Assembly (NCBI GenBank): GCA_947175015.1
Contig: CAMWLE010000033.1
Coordinates: 1 to 33,610 of the forward strand
Direction: 5' to 3'
Source: an uncultured bacterium
GTDB taxonomy: Bacteria; Bacillota; Clostridia; Lachnospirales; Lachnospiraceae
Length of the DNA stretch: 33,610 bases
Shown here: in pieces, positions 23,954 to 33,249 of the stretch
Layout of the letters: the number at the start of each line of letters is the position of its first letter
How positions within the stretch are numbered: position 1 is the stretch's first letter
Position numbers and translations under genes: made by a program
Notes under the pieces: generated by a model
The model's input: only the letters and a program-made list of their open reading frames with translations
What the model was told of the DNA's origin: nothing
Database searches by the model: none

Positions 23954-25246
23954 TCAGGCTTTCTTATCTTTCATAGGACGTACCAGGAGGATACTGATCA
24001 GCAATGCCACGATATACAATGCACCTGTGACATACAGCACATTCTGGTAACCTGTGGGGTTGACCATGACACCATGTACATCAATGGATTCACCTGTATG
24101 GGATACAATCCAGTTCGCTAACTGGTTGCCGGTCAGACCCGCAATGCCCCACGCGGAAAGCGTCAGTCCATGAATGGCGCTGATATTGCCCATACCGTAA
24201 TGGTCGGAGAGCAGGGTGGGAACATTGGAAAACCCGCCGCCGTAACCTGCATTAACAACGAAAATCAGTCCAAGTACTAAAATGACCAGGAAGATATTTC
24301 CCTCTCCATTCTTGATGCCGCCCGTGAACATTACAATACCGGTAAAGATAATGGAAAGGATGAAAATCAGCTTGTATATGGTGTTCCTGTCCTTCATGGT
24401 GTCAGCCCATGCGGAGAAGCCAAGACGTCCGCCGGCATTAAAGATTGCGGAAACGGTGGAAATAATTCCGGCAGAAGCTGCAAGGCCAATACATTTTACA
24501 ATCATTTTTTCCTGGGAAATCAGTGCCAGGCCGCAAGTGATATTGATGTAGAACATGAGCCAGATGCCTATGTAGTTGGTAATGGGGCGTGTCTTAATCA
24601 CATCCATCATGCCCTTGCCTTTTTCCGCCTTCTGAGGTTCATGCCAACTGGAAGGTTTCTTCAGCAATAGGTGCCCTGTGAACATCATAATAAAGTATAC
24701 CACTGCCAGAATCAGGAACATTTTGTAAATGCCGCCGTCGCCCAAGTTGTCCAGCATAGCCTGCATAATGGGGCTGGCAATTGCCTTTGCTGCGCCGAAG
24801 CCGGCTACTGCAAGTCCTGTTGCAAGACCTTTCCTGTCTTCAAACCAGAGCATCAAGGTTTTCACAGGGGATAAGTATCCGGTTCCAAGACCTACACCCA
24901 TGATAAAGCCATAGCATACATAGATACCAATTAATGCCAGGGGACTGTGCTGATGGGTGCCGCCATAATATATGAAGAAACCGGTGCCCGCCATGCCGCA
25001 GGCGAAGCAGATGGAGGCAATGAGAGAAGATTTGTGGATGTCCTTCTCCACGATATTGCCCAGGAAAGCAGCCGACATTCCCAGGAAGAAGATGGCAAAG
25101 CTGAATGCCCATTCTGTGGCGCCTTTGGAGAAACCGATATAATCGGCAATTTCCTGGCTGAAAATGGACCAGCAGTAAACAGTACCAATACTGCAGTGAA
25201 GCAGCAGCGCCGGAATGGCGGCGCATATCCATTTGTTGTTTTTCAT
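23954..25246 (-). CDS. OFA-family MFS transporter
   Basis: 430 residues with 12 predicted helices and the OFA (oxalate/formate antiporter) features: YCWSIFSQEIADYIG after the first helix, GTGYLSPVKTLMLWFEDRKGLATGLAV at about 130-155 (an MFS motif-A-like loop), and GGGFSNVPTLLSDHYG near residue 345. Members exchange small organic anions; the substrate cannot be read from sequence, and the name oxalate:formate antiporter is often wrong for Firmicutes. ATG with a gagggt site about 6 nt upstream and a promoter at 25311-25339. Single-gene transcript. Confidence 0.9.
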   Translation of the reverse strand: MKNNKWICAAIPALLLHCSIGTVYCWSIFSQEIADYIGFSKGATEWAFSFAIFFLGMSAAFLGNIVEKDIHKSSLIASICFACGMAGTGFFIYYGGTHQHSPLALIGIYVCYGFIMGVGLGTGYLSPVKTLMLWFEDRKGLATGLAVAGFGAAKAIASPIMQAMLDNLGDGGIYKMFLILAVVYFIMMFTGHLLLKKPSSWHEPQKAEKGKGMMDVIKTRPITNYIGIWLMFYINITCGLALISQEKMIVKCIGLAASAGIISTVSAIFNAGGRLGFSAWADTMKDRNTIYKLIFILSIIFTGIVMFTGGIKNGEGNIFLVILVLGLIFVVNAGYGGGFSNVPTLLSDHYGMGNISAIHGLTLSAWGIAGLTGNQLANWIVSHTGESIDVHGVMVNPTGYQNVLYVTGALYIVALLISILLVRPMKDKKA

Positions 25247-25310
25247 GTTGTACCCTCACTTTTTTCTAAGTTCCGTCAAATAACTTCCATATCTGACGAT
25301 TTCGAATCTT

Positions 25311-25339
25311 ATTTTACTCGCAATTCCTATAAAATGCAA
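25311..25339 (-). promoter_or_regulatory. Promoter of the MFS gene
   Basis: Minus strand TTGCAT, 17-bp spacer, TAAAAT; 64 nt before the ATG at 25246. Confidence 0.6.
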
Positions 25340-25413
25340 GGAAAAAAGCTGTAGTTGCCTGCAAAAAGTCAGGGGTATGCTGCTATCAGGTTGTATTGTC
25401 CCTCTTTTATGCC

Positions 25414-27003
25414 TCATACTACAATTTCCAAAATCTGCTTTTCGCCGCAGTCAATTTCCTTAATACCAATTTTCTTGTTCTTGTTAAAGTTAAAACTTAG
25501 CAAGTAACCTCTCTTGCTTCCATAAGCTTCCAGATAATCTCCCAATTGCGCTTCGCCCCGCTGGTTGTAAGCATCTCCATGCCAGATTTTACATTCGATC
25601 ACGTACTGCCTTCCACTGTAATCCACTACGATATCGGAACGCAGTTTTGTCCGACTCTGATCCTCCACATAAAAATTTCCTGTGCCATTGATAATTGGTC
25701 TTAAATACATGAGAAAAATCTTTCTCCCATAATTTTCAGCAAATTTTTCATCTTCTTCCGAGTATAGTCCTGTATAGTACTCATAGAATTTTTTCATAAC
25801 AAGATCCATGTCCAGTTGTCCATTCACAATAAATTGATTTGTGACAGGCAATGCTTCCCGCTGATGATTATTTTTTCTGGTCTCATCAGACAGAAAATAA
25901 TCATAAAGTTGTGTTTCAAAAATCCTGTTGGCCACTGCCACATTTCCATCTTTATTAATCACAAATCCAAACATACTTCCTATGTTTACAGGTTTATCAT
26001 ACTCATGATAGACATAAACCTGACCGCCGAATAGAATATTTGCCAGCATTTCCCGCAATTCCGGATATTCCTCCACATGTTTGACCATATCGTCATATAA
26101 GGCATTAGGTTGTTTCACCAATTGTCTGATCGCACATAGAATTCCTTCTCTGCTCCATGCAGTTTTTCTATCAGGGAAATCGGCACTTCCGGCAATTTTT
26201 TCATCAACTTTCTTGCAGATGTAAGATACCAGAAATGGATAACCTCTTGTATATACATAAATCATGTCTGCAGTTTTTTCTATATCCATTTCTGTATGGT
26301 AGTCCTGCTCATAATCCCGAAGCATTTCGGCAATACCATTCTTTGAAAGACTCATATCCAATGTAAAATCCGCTGCTACATTCCAGGGACTATTATATTT
26401 TACCTCTTCTCCCGGTCGTAATTTCAATTTCAGATTCTTAATGTCATATATTCCGGCTAAAATGACTGATTGAAATGTATTGTCCCTGTTCGCTGCCCGA
26501 GCCAGATATTTTTCTCGCAGCAAACCAAGGAATGATAGAAAAATCTGGTTGTCAGAACTTTTATCTACCTCATCAATCATTAAAATAACTTCCTGATCAC
26601 AGGCTCTGCAGAATTTGGTAATTTTTTGGTTCAGGGAATCTATGGGGAGCTCTCTGGAAATCGGTTCTGTCCAGATATCAAAAGCTTCTTTTGATATTGA
26701 ACTGTTCTCAAGCGCACGCTCTACTTTATTTACAAAGCCCTGAGCAAAAGTATATAGGGATACAAAGCAGTCATCCGCTGACTCAAAGCTGATATATATT
26801 ACAACATAACTCTGCTTCAATCTGTTGTGCAACTGTTCCAGCAATGTTGTTTTTCCGAATTGACGTGCACGATTAATTGTAAAGTATTCTCCATTGGCGA
26901 TGTATTCATTTACAATCTGTTCCACAGCAGTGCTGATATCTACCATATAATGAAGTTTTGGTATACATACACCTGTTGTATTAAAACGTTTGTGTCTCCG
27001 CAT
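25414..27003 (-). CDS. AAA-ATPase-like / PD-(D/E)XK nuclease-like protein
   Basis: 529 residues. The N-terminus FNTTGVCIPKLHYMVDIS (7-24) and the P-loop NRARQFGKTTLL (44-55) are typical of the large AAA-ATPase_like family in gut Firmicutes and Bacteroidetes. Walker B is LMIDEVDK (141-148). The C-terminal region (about 440-529) holds D457 in RSDIVVDY and E470-x-K472 in YVIECKIW, a PD-(D/E)XK nuclease-like signature. The family is abundant, fast-evolving and uncharacterised; a mobile or conflict role is suspected. ATG at 27003 was chosen (aaagg site, standard family start); the in-frame ATG at 27048 would add 15 residues without a ribosome site. Confidence 0.87.
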   Translation of the reverse strand: MRRHKRFNTTGVCIPKLHYMVDISTAVEQIVNEYIANGEYFTINRARQFGKTTLLEQLHNRLKQSYVVIYISFESADDCFVSLYTFAQGFVNKVERALENSSISKEAFDIWTEPISRELPIDSLNQKITKFCRACDQEVILMIDEVDKSSDNQIFLSFLGLLREKYLARAANRDNTFQSVILAGIYDIKNLKLKLRPGEEVKYNSPWNVAADFTLDMSLSKNGIAEMLRDYEQDYHTEMDIEKTADMIYVYTRGYPFLVSYICKKVDEKIAGSADFPDRKTAWSREGILCAIRQLVKQPNALYDDMVKHVEEYPELREMLANILFGGQVYVYHEYDKPVNIGSMFGFVINKDGNVAVANRIFETQLYDYFLSDETRKNNHQREALPVTNQFIVNGQLDMDLVMKKFYEYYTGLYSEEDEKFAENYGRKIFLMYLRPIINGTGNFYVEDQSRTKLRSDIVVDYSGRQYVIECKIWHGDAYNQRGEAQLGDYLEAYGSKRGYLLSFNFNKNKKIGIKEIDCGEKQILEIVV

Positions 27004-27153
27004 GTCATTCTGCCTTTCTATGATTTCTGTTACTGCTAAGTTTACCATATTCTATTGTACATGCCAGGATTTTCAATTCCATAAAATTATATCAGCCTGG
27101 TATTTGACTGTCAACGCATTTAGCTCATCCAAATATTCTAATGTATTTGCAAA

Positions 27154-27182
27154 TTGACAAGAGTTACAGGTAATATTATAAT
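27154..27182 (+). promoter_or_regulatory. Perfect-consensus promoter of the two-component genes
   Basis: TTGACA, exactly 17 bp, TATAAT. The spacer contains AGAGTTACAGG, close to the AAAGTGACAGG repeats before the ABC genes, so the regulator may bind its own promoter. Confidence 0.8.
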
Positions 27183-27274
27183 GAGAACGCAAAGGGAATT
27201 GAAAAATTACCATAAAAACTGAAAATCCAAGATTCGCAACATTTTATGTCCGGAATTGTGTGGGGTGGTATGGT

Positions 27275-27979
27275 GTGCATATTGTAATCTGTGATGATGA
27301 AAGTATTTTTTTGGAATATTTTAAGGAGCTTCTGGTAAGAGATAGTTTTGAAAAGGGATTGGATATTACTGTCACAGCGTATACCTGTGGGGAGGAATTG
27401 TTAGCAGCTTATGATGAGAGATTGGTGTCAGATATGGATATTCTGTTTCTGGATATCAGGATGGGGGGAATGGATGGATTAGAAGCGGCAAAGATTCTGA
27501 GGGAGAAGGGTTGTGGCTGTCTGATTATTTTTTTGACCAGCCTGGAAGAATATGCCAGAGTGGGTTATGAGGTGAAGGCTTTTCGTTATCTTCTGAAAGA
27601 ACAGGTGGACAGGGAGCTTGGCAGGGTTATGGACGCATGTTGCCTGGAGCTTGGAACAGAGGACTATTTTGTATTTTCTTATGAACGACGTAGTTATCAG
27701 GTTCGTAAACAGGATATCCTTTATTTTGAGAGCAGGAAACGGTTGGTGTTTCTATATACTGCAAGTGGACAGTATCGGTTTTATCAGAAGTTGGATGTAT
27801 TGGAAGAGCAATTGTCAGGGAGTGGATTCCTGCGGTGTCACAGAAGTTTTCTGGTACAGGAGCGGTATGTGAGAAGTTGGAAAGAAAATGTGTTGTGGCT
27901 TGAGAATGGGACAGAGATTCCCATAAGCCGCACTTATGAAAAAGCTGTAAACCGCAGGCTAATGTTGCGGATGGAATAG
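27275..27979 (+). CDS. LytTR-type response regulator (AgrA-like)
   Basis: 234 residues. The receiver domain (1-120) starts HIVICDDE with Asp7-Asp8 and has phosphoacceptor Asp60 (ILFLDIRMGG), Thr-Ser in FLTSLEEY and Lys in FRYLLKE. The LytTR DNA-binding domain (about 130-230) shows YFVFSYERRSYQV, ILYFESRKRLVFL, FLRCHRSFLV and PISRTYEKAV. It activates genes at direct repeats spaced by two DNA turns. GTG at 27275 fits the family start and has a ggggtgg site 6 nt upstream; the GTG at 27260 would add 5 residues. The kinase gene starts 18 nt downstream. Confidence 0.92.
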   Translation: MHIVICDDESIFLEYFKELLVRDSFEKGLDITVTAYTCGEELLAAYDERLVSDMDILFLDIRMGGMDGLEAAKILREKGCGCLIIFLTSLEEYARVGYEVKAFRYLLKEQVDRELGRVMDACCLELGTEDYFVFSYERRSYQVRKQDILYFESRKRLVFLYTASGQYRFYQKLDVLEEQLSGSGFLRCHRSFLVQERYVRSWKENVLWLENGTEIPISRTYEKAVNRRLMLRME

Positions 27980-27997
27980 AGATTGTCAGGAGATATC

Positions 27998-29323
27998 ATG
28001 TTAGAGGAAAGTGAAATTCTAAATATCATTTTATGGGTGGGGAATCTGTTTATGGCAGGTGCCCTGTTTTTTTATGCTGCTGTCAGGGGGATTGGGTGTT
28101 TTGCGGAAGTCTCCGGCAGGCGAAATGGGAGAAGAGTCGATTTGTTTGGCATGATGGACAGGGTTTTGGAATTTGCCATATATAGTGCTGGAATGATACA
28201 ACTGGTGGATTTGATTATGCAGGAAATAGAAATCAGTAAAGAATACAGTTGGATGCTTGTCATTGTCCGGATATTGTTTGCGGAGGGAATGCTTGTATTG
28301 TTTCTTGTCTTGCGCATGGTGTCTGCCGGCAGGAAAAGAGCAGGAAATGCAGAAGGTCAAGGAGATGCAGTAAGCCGCGGAAATACAATTAGCCATGGAA
28401 ATACAATTAGCTATGGAAATACAATTAGCTATGGAAATACCGAAAGTCAAAGAAATACGGTAAGCGATAGAAACACCGAAAGTCATAGATTTCAGACTAT
28501 TTTGAGGGAAGAAGGAGAATCTGTTTTGGCAATGCTTCTACTCCTTACATTGACTTTGAAGGGATTTCAGGTAACAAACCCATGGAAGGCACTGGGACTG
28601 CAGATCTTGTTGCTGGCAGTATTGTTTACTTTGTTATATTTGAAGAAGAAGAGATGGGAGCGGCAGTCAGAGGACCAACAGGAAGCATTTGTCATACGGC
28701 AGCAAAGACAAGAGGATTATTTTAAAAATGTAGATAGTCAATACCAACGTACCAGGGAATTATGGCATGATTTGAAAAATCACATTGGAGTGTTGGAAAT
28801 TCTGGCAAAAGAGGAACGGTTTTCAGAACTGACAGATTACCTGAACAGTTTTAAACAGGATGTAGAGATTCGTATGATTCCTACGAAAACGGGAAATACG
28901 GCTGTGGATGCTCTGCTCAGCGATAAGCTGTATCATGCCCGGAAGATGAATATAGAAGTTTCCATGCAGATGGGTAATCTTACGGAAATAATGATACCGG
29001 CTATGGATATATGTGCGGTACTGGGAAATCTTTTGGATAATGCCATAGAAGCCTGTGAGCAGTTTCCCGGAAAGGGAAGAATCAGATTGCGGATGAAACG
29101 GCAGGAGAATTTCTATTATCTTACAGTGGTAAATACGGCTACGGAACCAGAGCGGGCGGGGACAGGTTTTGTATCAGGCAAGAAAGGGTATGATAATGGC
29201 GTAGGGCATGGATTGGGTCTTCGGAGTGTGGAGCGGATTGCGCATCAGTATGGGGGATCTTTGGTGACGAATTATGCTGAGGGAGAATTTAAGGCAGTTG
29301 TCAGGCTGCAAGAGAAGGTATAG
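27998..29323 (+). CDS. AgrC-like sensor histidine kinase with hexapeptide repeats
   Basis: 441 residues. Hydrophobic helices at about 10-28, 58-75, 88-108, then 175-190 and 200-215. A hydrophilic insert between them (121-162) is made of seven six-residue repeats (GNTISY type). The kinase half has a coiled lead (220-250), His257 in ELWHDLKNHIG (the AgrC/Spo0B-type box), N box GNLLDNAIEAC (343-353) and G box GHGLGLRSV near 405. It probably senses a peptide or membrane signal and phosphorylates the upstream regulator. Start ATG 27998 with caggag 5 nt upstream; the TTG at 27983 is not needed. No pre-peptide (AgrD-like) gene was found nearby. Confidence 0.9.
   Translation: MLEESEILNIILWVGNLFMAGALFFYAAVRGIGCFAEVSGRRNGRRVDLFGMMDRVLEFAIYSAGMIQLVDLIMQEIEISKEYSWMLVIVRILFAEGMLVLFLVLRMVSAGRKRAGNAEGQGDAVSRGNTISHGNTISYGNTISYGNTESQRNTVSDRNTESHRFQTILREEGESVLAMLLLLTLTLKGFQVTNPWKALGLQILLLAVLFTLLYLKKKRWERQSEDQQEAFVIRQQRQEDYFKNVDSQYQRTRELWHDLKNHIGVLEILAKEERFSELTDYLNSFKQDVEIRMIPTKTGNTAVDALLSDKLYHARKMNIEVSMQMGNLTEIMIPAMDICAVLGNLLDNAIEACEQFPGKGRIRLRMKRQENFYYLTVVNTATEPERAGTGFVSGKKGYDNGVGHGLGLRSVERIAHQYGGSLVTNYAEGEFKAVVRLQEKV
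28361..28486 (+). repeat. Seven 18-bp tandem repeats inside the kinase gene
   Basis: Unit ggaaatacaattagctat, two identical adjacent copies (28397 and 28415 differ at one base), the outer copies diverged. The period equals six codons so any copy change keeps the frame. Confidence 0.9.
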
Positions 29324-29342
29324 TAAGAGTGCCCTTAGACTG

Positions 29343-29389
29343 AAAGTGACAGGAACGCTGTAAAAAGTGACAGGAATCGCACAAAGTGA
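29343..29389 (+). promoter_or_regulatory. Putative LytTR regulator operator: three direct repeats
   Basis: AAAGTGACAGGAA at 29343, again at 29364 (21 bp later), and a shorter AAAGTGA at 29383 (19 bp later). Repeats two helical turns apart on one face are what AgrA/LytTR regulators bind; their known site is a 9-bp repeat at 21-bp period. The base match to the published consensus is partial. Confidence 0.6.
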
Positions 29390-29390
29390 A

Positions 29391-29420
29391 TGTACCATGT
29401 TATATTGAAAATGCGGTACA
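29391..29420 (+). promoter_or_regulatory. Extended -10 promoter of the ABC genes inside an inverted repeat
   Basis: TG-T-TATATT at 29398-29406 is an extended -10 box, with no -35 box but the direct repeats upstream, as expected for an activated promoter. It lies within an inverted repeat TGTACC (29391-29396) / GGTACA (29415-29420). Confidence 0.55.
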
Positions 29421-29499
29421 TATTTTAGCGCGATTTTGCTGGATAAATGGGTGTTGAAATACTAGCTTTCCGCAAACCAAAAGCAAGGAGGTTATGGAG

Positions 29500-31320
29500 A
29501 TGAAAGTGATAAAAAACTGTTTACTTTCTATCAGATTGGTATTTAAGTATGCGCCATGGAATGCTTTTTTGTACATGTTAGGGTATTTTGTGCCGGGGAG
29601 CTTCAGTGGTATTCAGATTCTTCTGGTGCAAAATATTGTGGACAGCGGTGTTGCTTATGTGAATGGGGTAAATGGTGTGACGGAAGAAGTGGCTGGCGCT
29701 TTGGAATCCATCATAGTAAGCGGAGGAGCACTTGTGGCTCTTTTGTTTTTCTGGATTGTGCTTCAGAGAATGGGCACATATGAAAGTAAGGTTATAGAGA
29801 CGAAATTGACCAAGTATATGGCGTCAGATATTATGGAGAAGCTGCAGAAATTGGACTATGCCGCTTTTGAATCAAAGGAAACACAGGAGGTAATTCAGCG
29901 GATCAGCCAAACTCCGTGGCAGAATATATCCCGTTGTTTTAACCGGACTATGTTATCCCTGCAGACGGTATTATCTATTTTCTTTGTGTTGGGAGTGTAT
30001 ATGACGATTTCCGTATGGATTGGTATTGGATTGTTACTGATTGCGGTTCCCATGATCGCCCTGAATTTTTCCGCCACGCACCATTTTCACCATATCATAA
30101 GGGATACTACGGAGGAAGGGCGCAGGATGAAGGATCTGAAACAGCTCATACGGAGCAAACATGCCATGTATGAGACGAAAGTGTTTGGAAGTCAGGCTTT
30201 GATTGCCGGGAAATGGAAAGAGTTCAGCGGCAGGGTGGAAACAGAGATGAAAAAAGGAGGCGTCAAAGTCATTGCCCTGGAAGGTACCGGAAAACTTCTG
30301 AACATGATTTATTATGTATTTATCATTATGACACTTGCTTATTCCCTGATGCATGGTGTTGTCACTCTTGGGCAGTTTGTAGCGGCCATCAGTTCCATTG
30401 GTTCTCTTACGGGCAAGGTGAATGGTGCTGCGTGGCAGGCCACAGATGCCATACGGCTTGCGCTGGATATTCAGTTTTATCGGGAATTTCAGGCACTTCC
30501 GGAAGGCAGAAGCATCGGAAATGTGGATCAGATCTCCCATTGTGACATTGCGTTTGAAAATGTAAGTTTCACTTATCCGGGCACAGACAGAGAAGTTTTG
30601 AGTCATGTGACTTTTCGGATTAAGGAAGGGGAGAGGGTTGCTTTCGTAGGGGAAAACGGTGCGGGCAAATCTACCATGATCAAGTTGCTTTGCGGGCTTT
30701 ATAAGCCGAATTGCGGACGGGTATTGATAGGCGGCGTGGATGTGAGAGAATTGTCGGAGAGTTTGCGCAGAAAAATCCTGTCCGTGGTGTTTCAGGATTT
30801 TCAGGGTTATGAACTGACTTTACAGGAAAATGTGGCATTGGGAAATATTGAGAAGTTGGGGGAGGGTATGCAGATTCGGGAAGCGCTGAAGCTGGCCGGC
30901 GGGGAGGCGTTATATACTACCGAGGAAAAGGGGTTGCAGCGTAATTTGGGGCATCTGGAGGAGGATGGAAAAGATTTGTCCAAGGGGCAGTGGCAGAGGG
31001 TGGCAATTGCCAGGGCATTTCTGGCGGATGCGGCATTTTGTGTGTTGGATGAGCCTACAGCCTCCCTGGACCCAATTGCGGAGAGCCATATGTATGAAAA
31101 TTTTGTACGGATTTTTCATAAAAACGGAACTATTATGATTTCTCACCGTCTTGCCAGTGCAAAAATGGCGGACCGGATTATGGTGCTGGATGGAGGCAGA
31201 ATTGTACAGAATGGAAGCCATGAACAGCTAATGCAGGAGGAAGGGCTTTACCGTACCATGTACATGGCACAGAGTTCCTGGTATTTGGAAAGTGCTGTGA
31301 ATTCGGACCAAGGGGCATAA
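29500..31320 (+). CDS. ABC exporter half-transporter 1 (fused membrane and ATPase domains)
   Basis: 606 residues. Transmembrane domain 1-335 with about five to six helices, then ATPase domain with Walker A GENGAGKS (384-391), Q-loop VVFQDFQGYEL, signature LSKGQWQ (493-499), Walker B VLDEPT (515-520) and H-loop ISHRLA. Family: ABC exporters such as peptide or lantibiotic exporters and MsbA-like proteins. LSKGQ replaces the usual LSGGQ. ATG 29500 chosen because GGAGG lies 8 nt upstream; the ATG two codons earlier is too close. It pairs with the next gene, probably as a heterodimer, and is predicted to be under the LytTR regulator. Confidence 0.9.
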   Translation: MKVIKNCLLSIRLVFKYAPWNAFLYMLGYFVPGSFSGIQILLVQNIVDSGVAYVNGVNGVTEEVAGALESIIVSGGALVALLFFWIVLQRMGTYESKVIETKLTKYMASDIMEKLQKLDYAAFESKETQEVIQRISQTPWQNISRCFNRTMLSLQTVLSIFFVLGVYMTISVWIGIGLLLIAVPMIALNFSATHHFHHIIRDTTEEGRRMKDLKQLIRSKHAMYETKVFGSQALIAGKWKEFSGRVETEMKKGGVKVIALEGTGKLLNMIYYVFIIMTLAYSLMHGVVTLGQFVAAISSIGSLTGKVNGAAWQATDAIRLALDIQFYREFQALPEGRSIGNVDQISHCDIAFENVSFTYPGTDREVLSHVTFRIKEGERVAFVGENGAGKSTMIKLLCGLYKPNCGRVLIGGVDVRELSESLRRKILSVVFQDFQGYELTLQENVALGNIEKLGEGMQIREALKLAGGEALYTTEEKGLQRNLGHLEEDGKDLSKGQWQRVAIARAFLADAAFCVLDEPTASLDPIAESHMYENFVRIFHKNGTIMISHRLASAKMADRIMVLDGGRIVQNGSHEQLMQEEGLYRTMYMAQSSWYLESAVNSDQGA

Positions 31321-31461
31321 GGTAGGTAATGTCAAATGAATGAAAAAATGGAAGCTTAAAAACAGGTGATAACAGCATTCATTCTGCGCAGACGGAAATT
31401 TGTATGCGGACTTCTGATGCCGGCAGGATGGATGCGAAACCGGAATGAGGTGGGAAGTAAA

Positions 31462-33249
31462 GTGAAAAAGGATAAAGAACAGAAAAAAAACATAAAAATG
31501 CTCCCGTATATCGGTTATTGTTTTCGGGATATTTTGCGGTTTACCCCTCTTATGTTGTGGGGGAAACTGGCGGTGAGTATTGTGGAAGGTGTGCTGGCAG
31601 TCTGGCAGCCTATATTGATTGCGGATATTTGTGAACTTGCCTTGGGGCTGGAAGTGATAGACAAGGATGTTTTTTACAGGAATATTATCTTTTTATGTCT
31701 TTGCATTGGTTTGCCGGCACTATGTTCCATTGTTACCAGGTGGACTGAAATTTACAATGACTGCAAGAAGGAATCCTGCTACGGATGGAATATGTTTGAA
31801 CATGCACAGAAGATACGGTTGGAGGCATTGGAGGATTCTGAAGTACTGGATACATTCCAGAAGGCAGATGCGGCATACTCTGATCAAATGGCAGGGAGCA
31901 GGATGTTGTCCTGTATATTTATTATGATAGAGGCGGTGTTGATCTGTGTCAGTACCATTTGTGTGGTGGGAAGATTTTCCATATGGCTGATACCGGGGGC
32001 GGTGTTAGGTTTTCTTCCTCATTTGGCTATTTCTCTTATCTCAGAGAAGCGTAGAGTCACCGTGTATCGGGCACAGTCCGGGGTAAGGCGCAGGATGCAG
32101 TATCTATGGGAACAATTCTGCAAAAAGGAATCCGTGAAGGAAATGCGGATAATGGGGTTTGGTGAATATTTGAAGAAACTATGGGTAAAAGCAAATGTGG
32201 AAACAATGCGTGAGATGGAGAGAGTGGAACTGAAGGCGCTGCAATTAGGCGGTTTGGATGCTGTTATCAAAAATACATGCTATGCGGCTAATATTGCTAT
32301 TGCCCTGTTGCTTATGCTGAGAGGCAGCCTTGCCATAGGGCAGTTTGCGGCATGCTTGTCCGCCTTTGCGGTGCTTCAGAATGAATTGATGAAGTTGGGA
32401 GACAAAATAAGTGAGTTTGCCAATTATTACCATTATGTGGAAGAATATTATGATTTCTTCCGGATAGAAGAGGGAGAAGATGGCAGAGAGGAATATCAAC
32501 CTTTTCAACAGGAAATTGCATTGCAGAATGTGCATTTTCGGTATTGCGGTTCAGAGCGGGATGCCTTGAATGGAGTAGAACTGAATATCAAAAAGGGAGA
32601 GCATGTTGTCATAGTCGGGGTCAACGGCTCAGGCAAAACCACCCTGTCAAAGGTACTGACAGGAGCCTACCAGGTATCTTCCGGGACGGTGTGCTATGAC
32701 GGACAGAATGTAAATAATTTGAGAATGGCAGGTTTGTATCAGGATGTTTCGATGGTATCTCAGAATTTTGTACATTATAATTTTACCCTGCGTGAAAATA
32801 TTGGTATCAGTGATTTGAAATACATGGAGGACGATGGAAGGTTTCAAAACATAATAGAAGTGATGGAAATGCAGGATCTAGTAGAGAGCATTGGTGGTTT
32901 GGACAGCCAGCTTGGAAGGGAATTCGACGGAAGGGAATTGTCAGGGGGCGAGTGGCAGAAGGTAGCAATTGCAAGAGGACTTTTCAAGGACAGCAGTCTG
33001 ATTATATTGGATGAACCTACCAGTGCGCTGGACCCCTTGATGGAGTATGATATTCTGACAAAATTTCTGGAATTGATTCAGGGGAAGACTTCCGTGATTA
33101 TTTCTCATAGAGTCGGCATATGCCGAAGTGCGGATAAGATTGTTGTTATGAAGGAGGGGCGTGTGGTGGAATGCGGTACTCATGAAAAGCTGCAGGAAGC
33201 AGGCGGGGAGTACAGCCGCATATGGAGGGAACAGGCGAAGTGGTATTGA
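31462..33249 (+). CDS. ABC exporter half-transporter 2
   Basis: 595 residues. Membrane domain 1-345, ATPase domain with Walker A GVNGSGKTT (386-394), signature LSGGEWQ (493-499), Walker B IILDEPT (514-520) and H-loop IISHRVG. Overall layout mirrors the preceding gene, suggesting a heterodimeric exporter. GTG at 31462 was preferred (gaggtgggaag upstream, and the N-terminus then begins with a basic cytosolic stretch); alternative starts at 31408 or 31366 would add up to 32 residues with Arg/Met-rich sequence lacking ribosome sites. The start is uncertain. The gene ends 32 nt before a terminator-like hairpin. Confidence 0.88.
   Translation: MKKDKEQKKNIKMLPYIGYCFRDILRFTPLMLWGKLAVSIVEGVLAVWQPILIADICELALGLEVIDKDVFYRNIIFLCLCIGLPALCSIVTRWTEIYNDCKKESCYGWNMFEHAQKIRLEALEDSEVLDTFQKADAAYSDQMAGSRMLSCIFIMIEAVLICVSTICVVGRFSIWLIPGAVLGFLPHLAISLISEKRRVTVYRAQSGVRRRMQYLWEQFCKKESVKEMRIMGFGEYLKKLWVKANVETMREMERVELKALQLGGLDAVIKNTCYAANIAIALLLMLRGSLAIGQFAACLSAFAVLQNELMKLGDKISEFANYYHYVEEYYDFFRIEEGEDGREEYQPFQQEIALQNVHFRYCGSERDALNGVELNIKKGEHVVIVGVNGSGKTTLSKVLTGAYQVSSGTVCYDGQNVNNLRMAGLYQDVSMVSQNFVHYNFTLRENIGISDLKYMEDDGRFQNIIEVMEMQDLVESIGGLDSQLGREFDGRELSGGEWQKVAIARGLFKDSSLIILDEPTSALDPLMEYDILTKFLELIQGKTSVIISHRVGICRSADKIVVMKEGRVVECGTHEKLQEAGGEYSRIWREQAKWY

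Noticed and set aside
28361..28486. Regular short repeats considered as a CRISPR array
   Set aside because: Repeats are contiguous 18-bp units without spacers and lie in frame inside a kinase gene.
29387..29461. Short Cys-containing ORF from a GTG, considered as a pre-peptide for the two-component system
   Set aside because: No ribosome site, lies inside the putative promoter and operator, no AgrD-like leader or tail.
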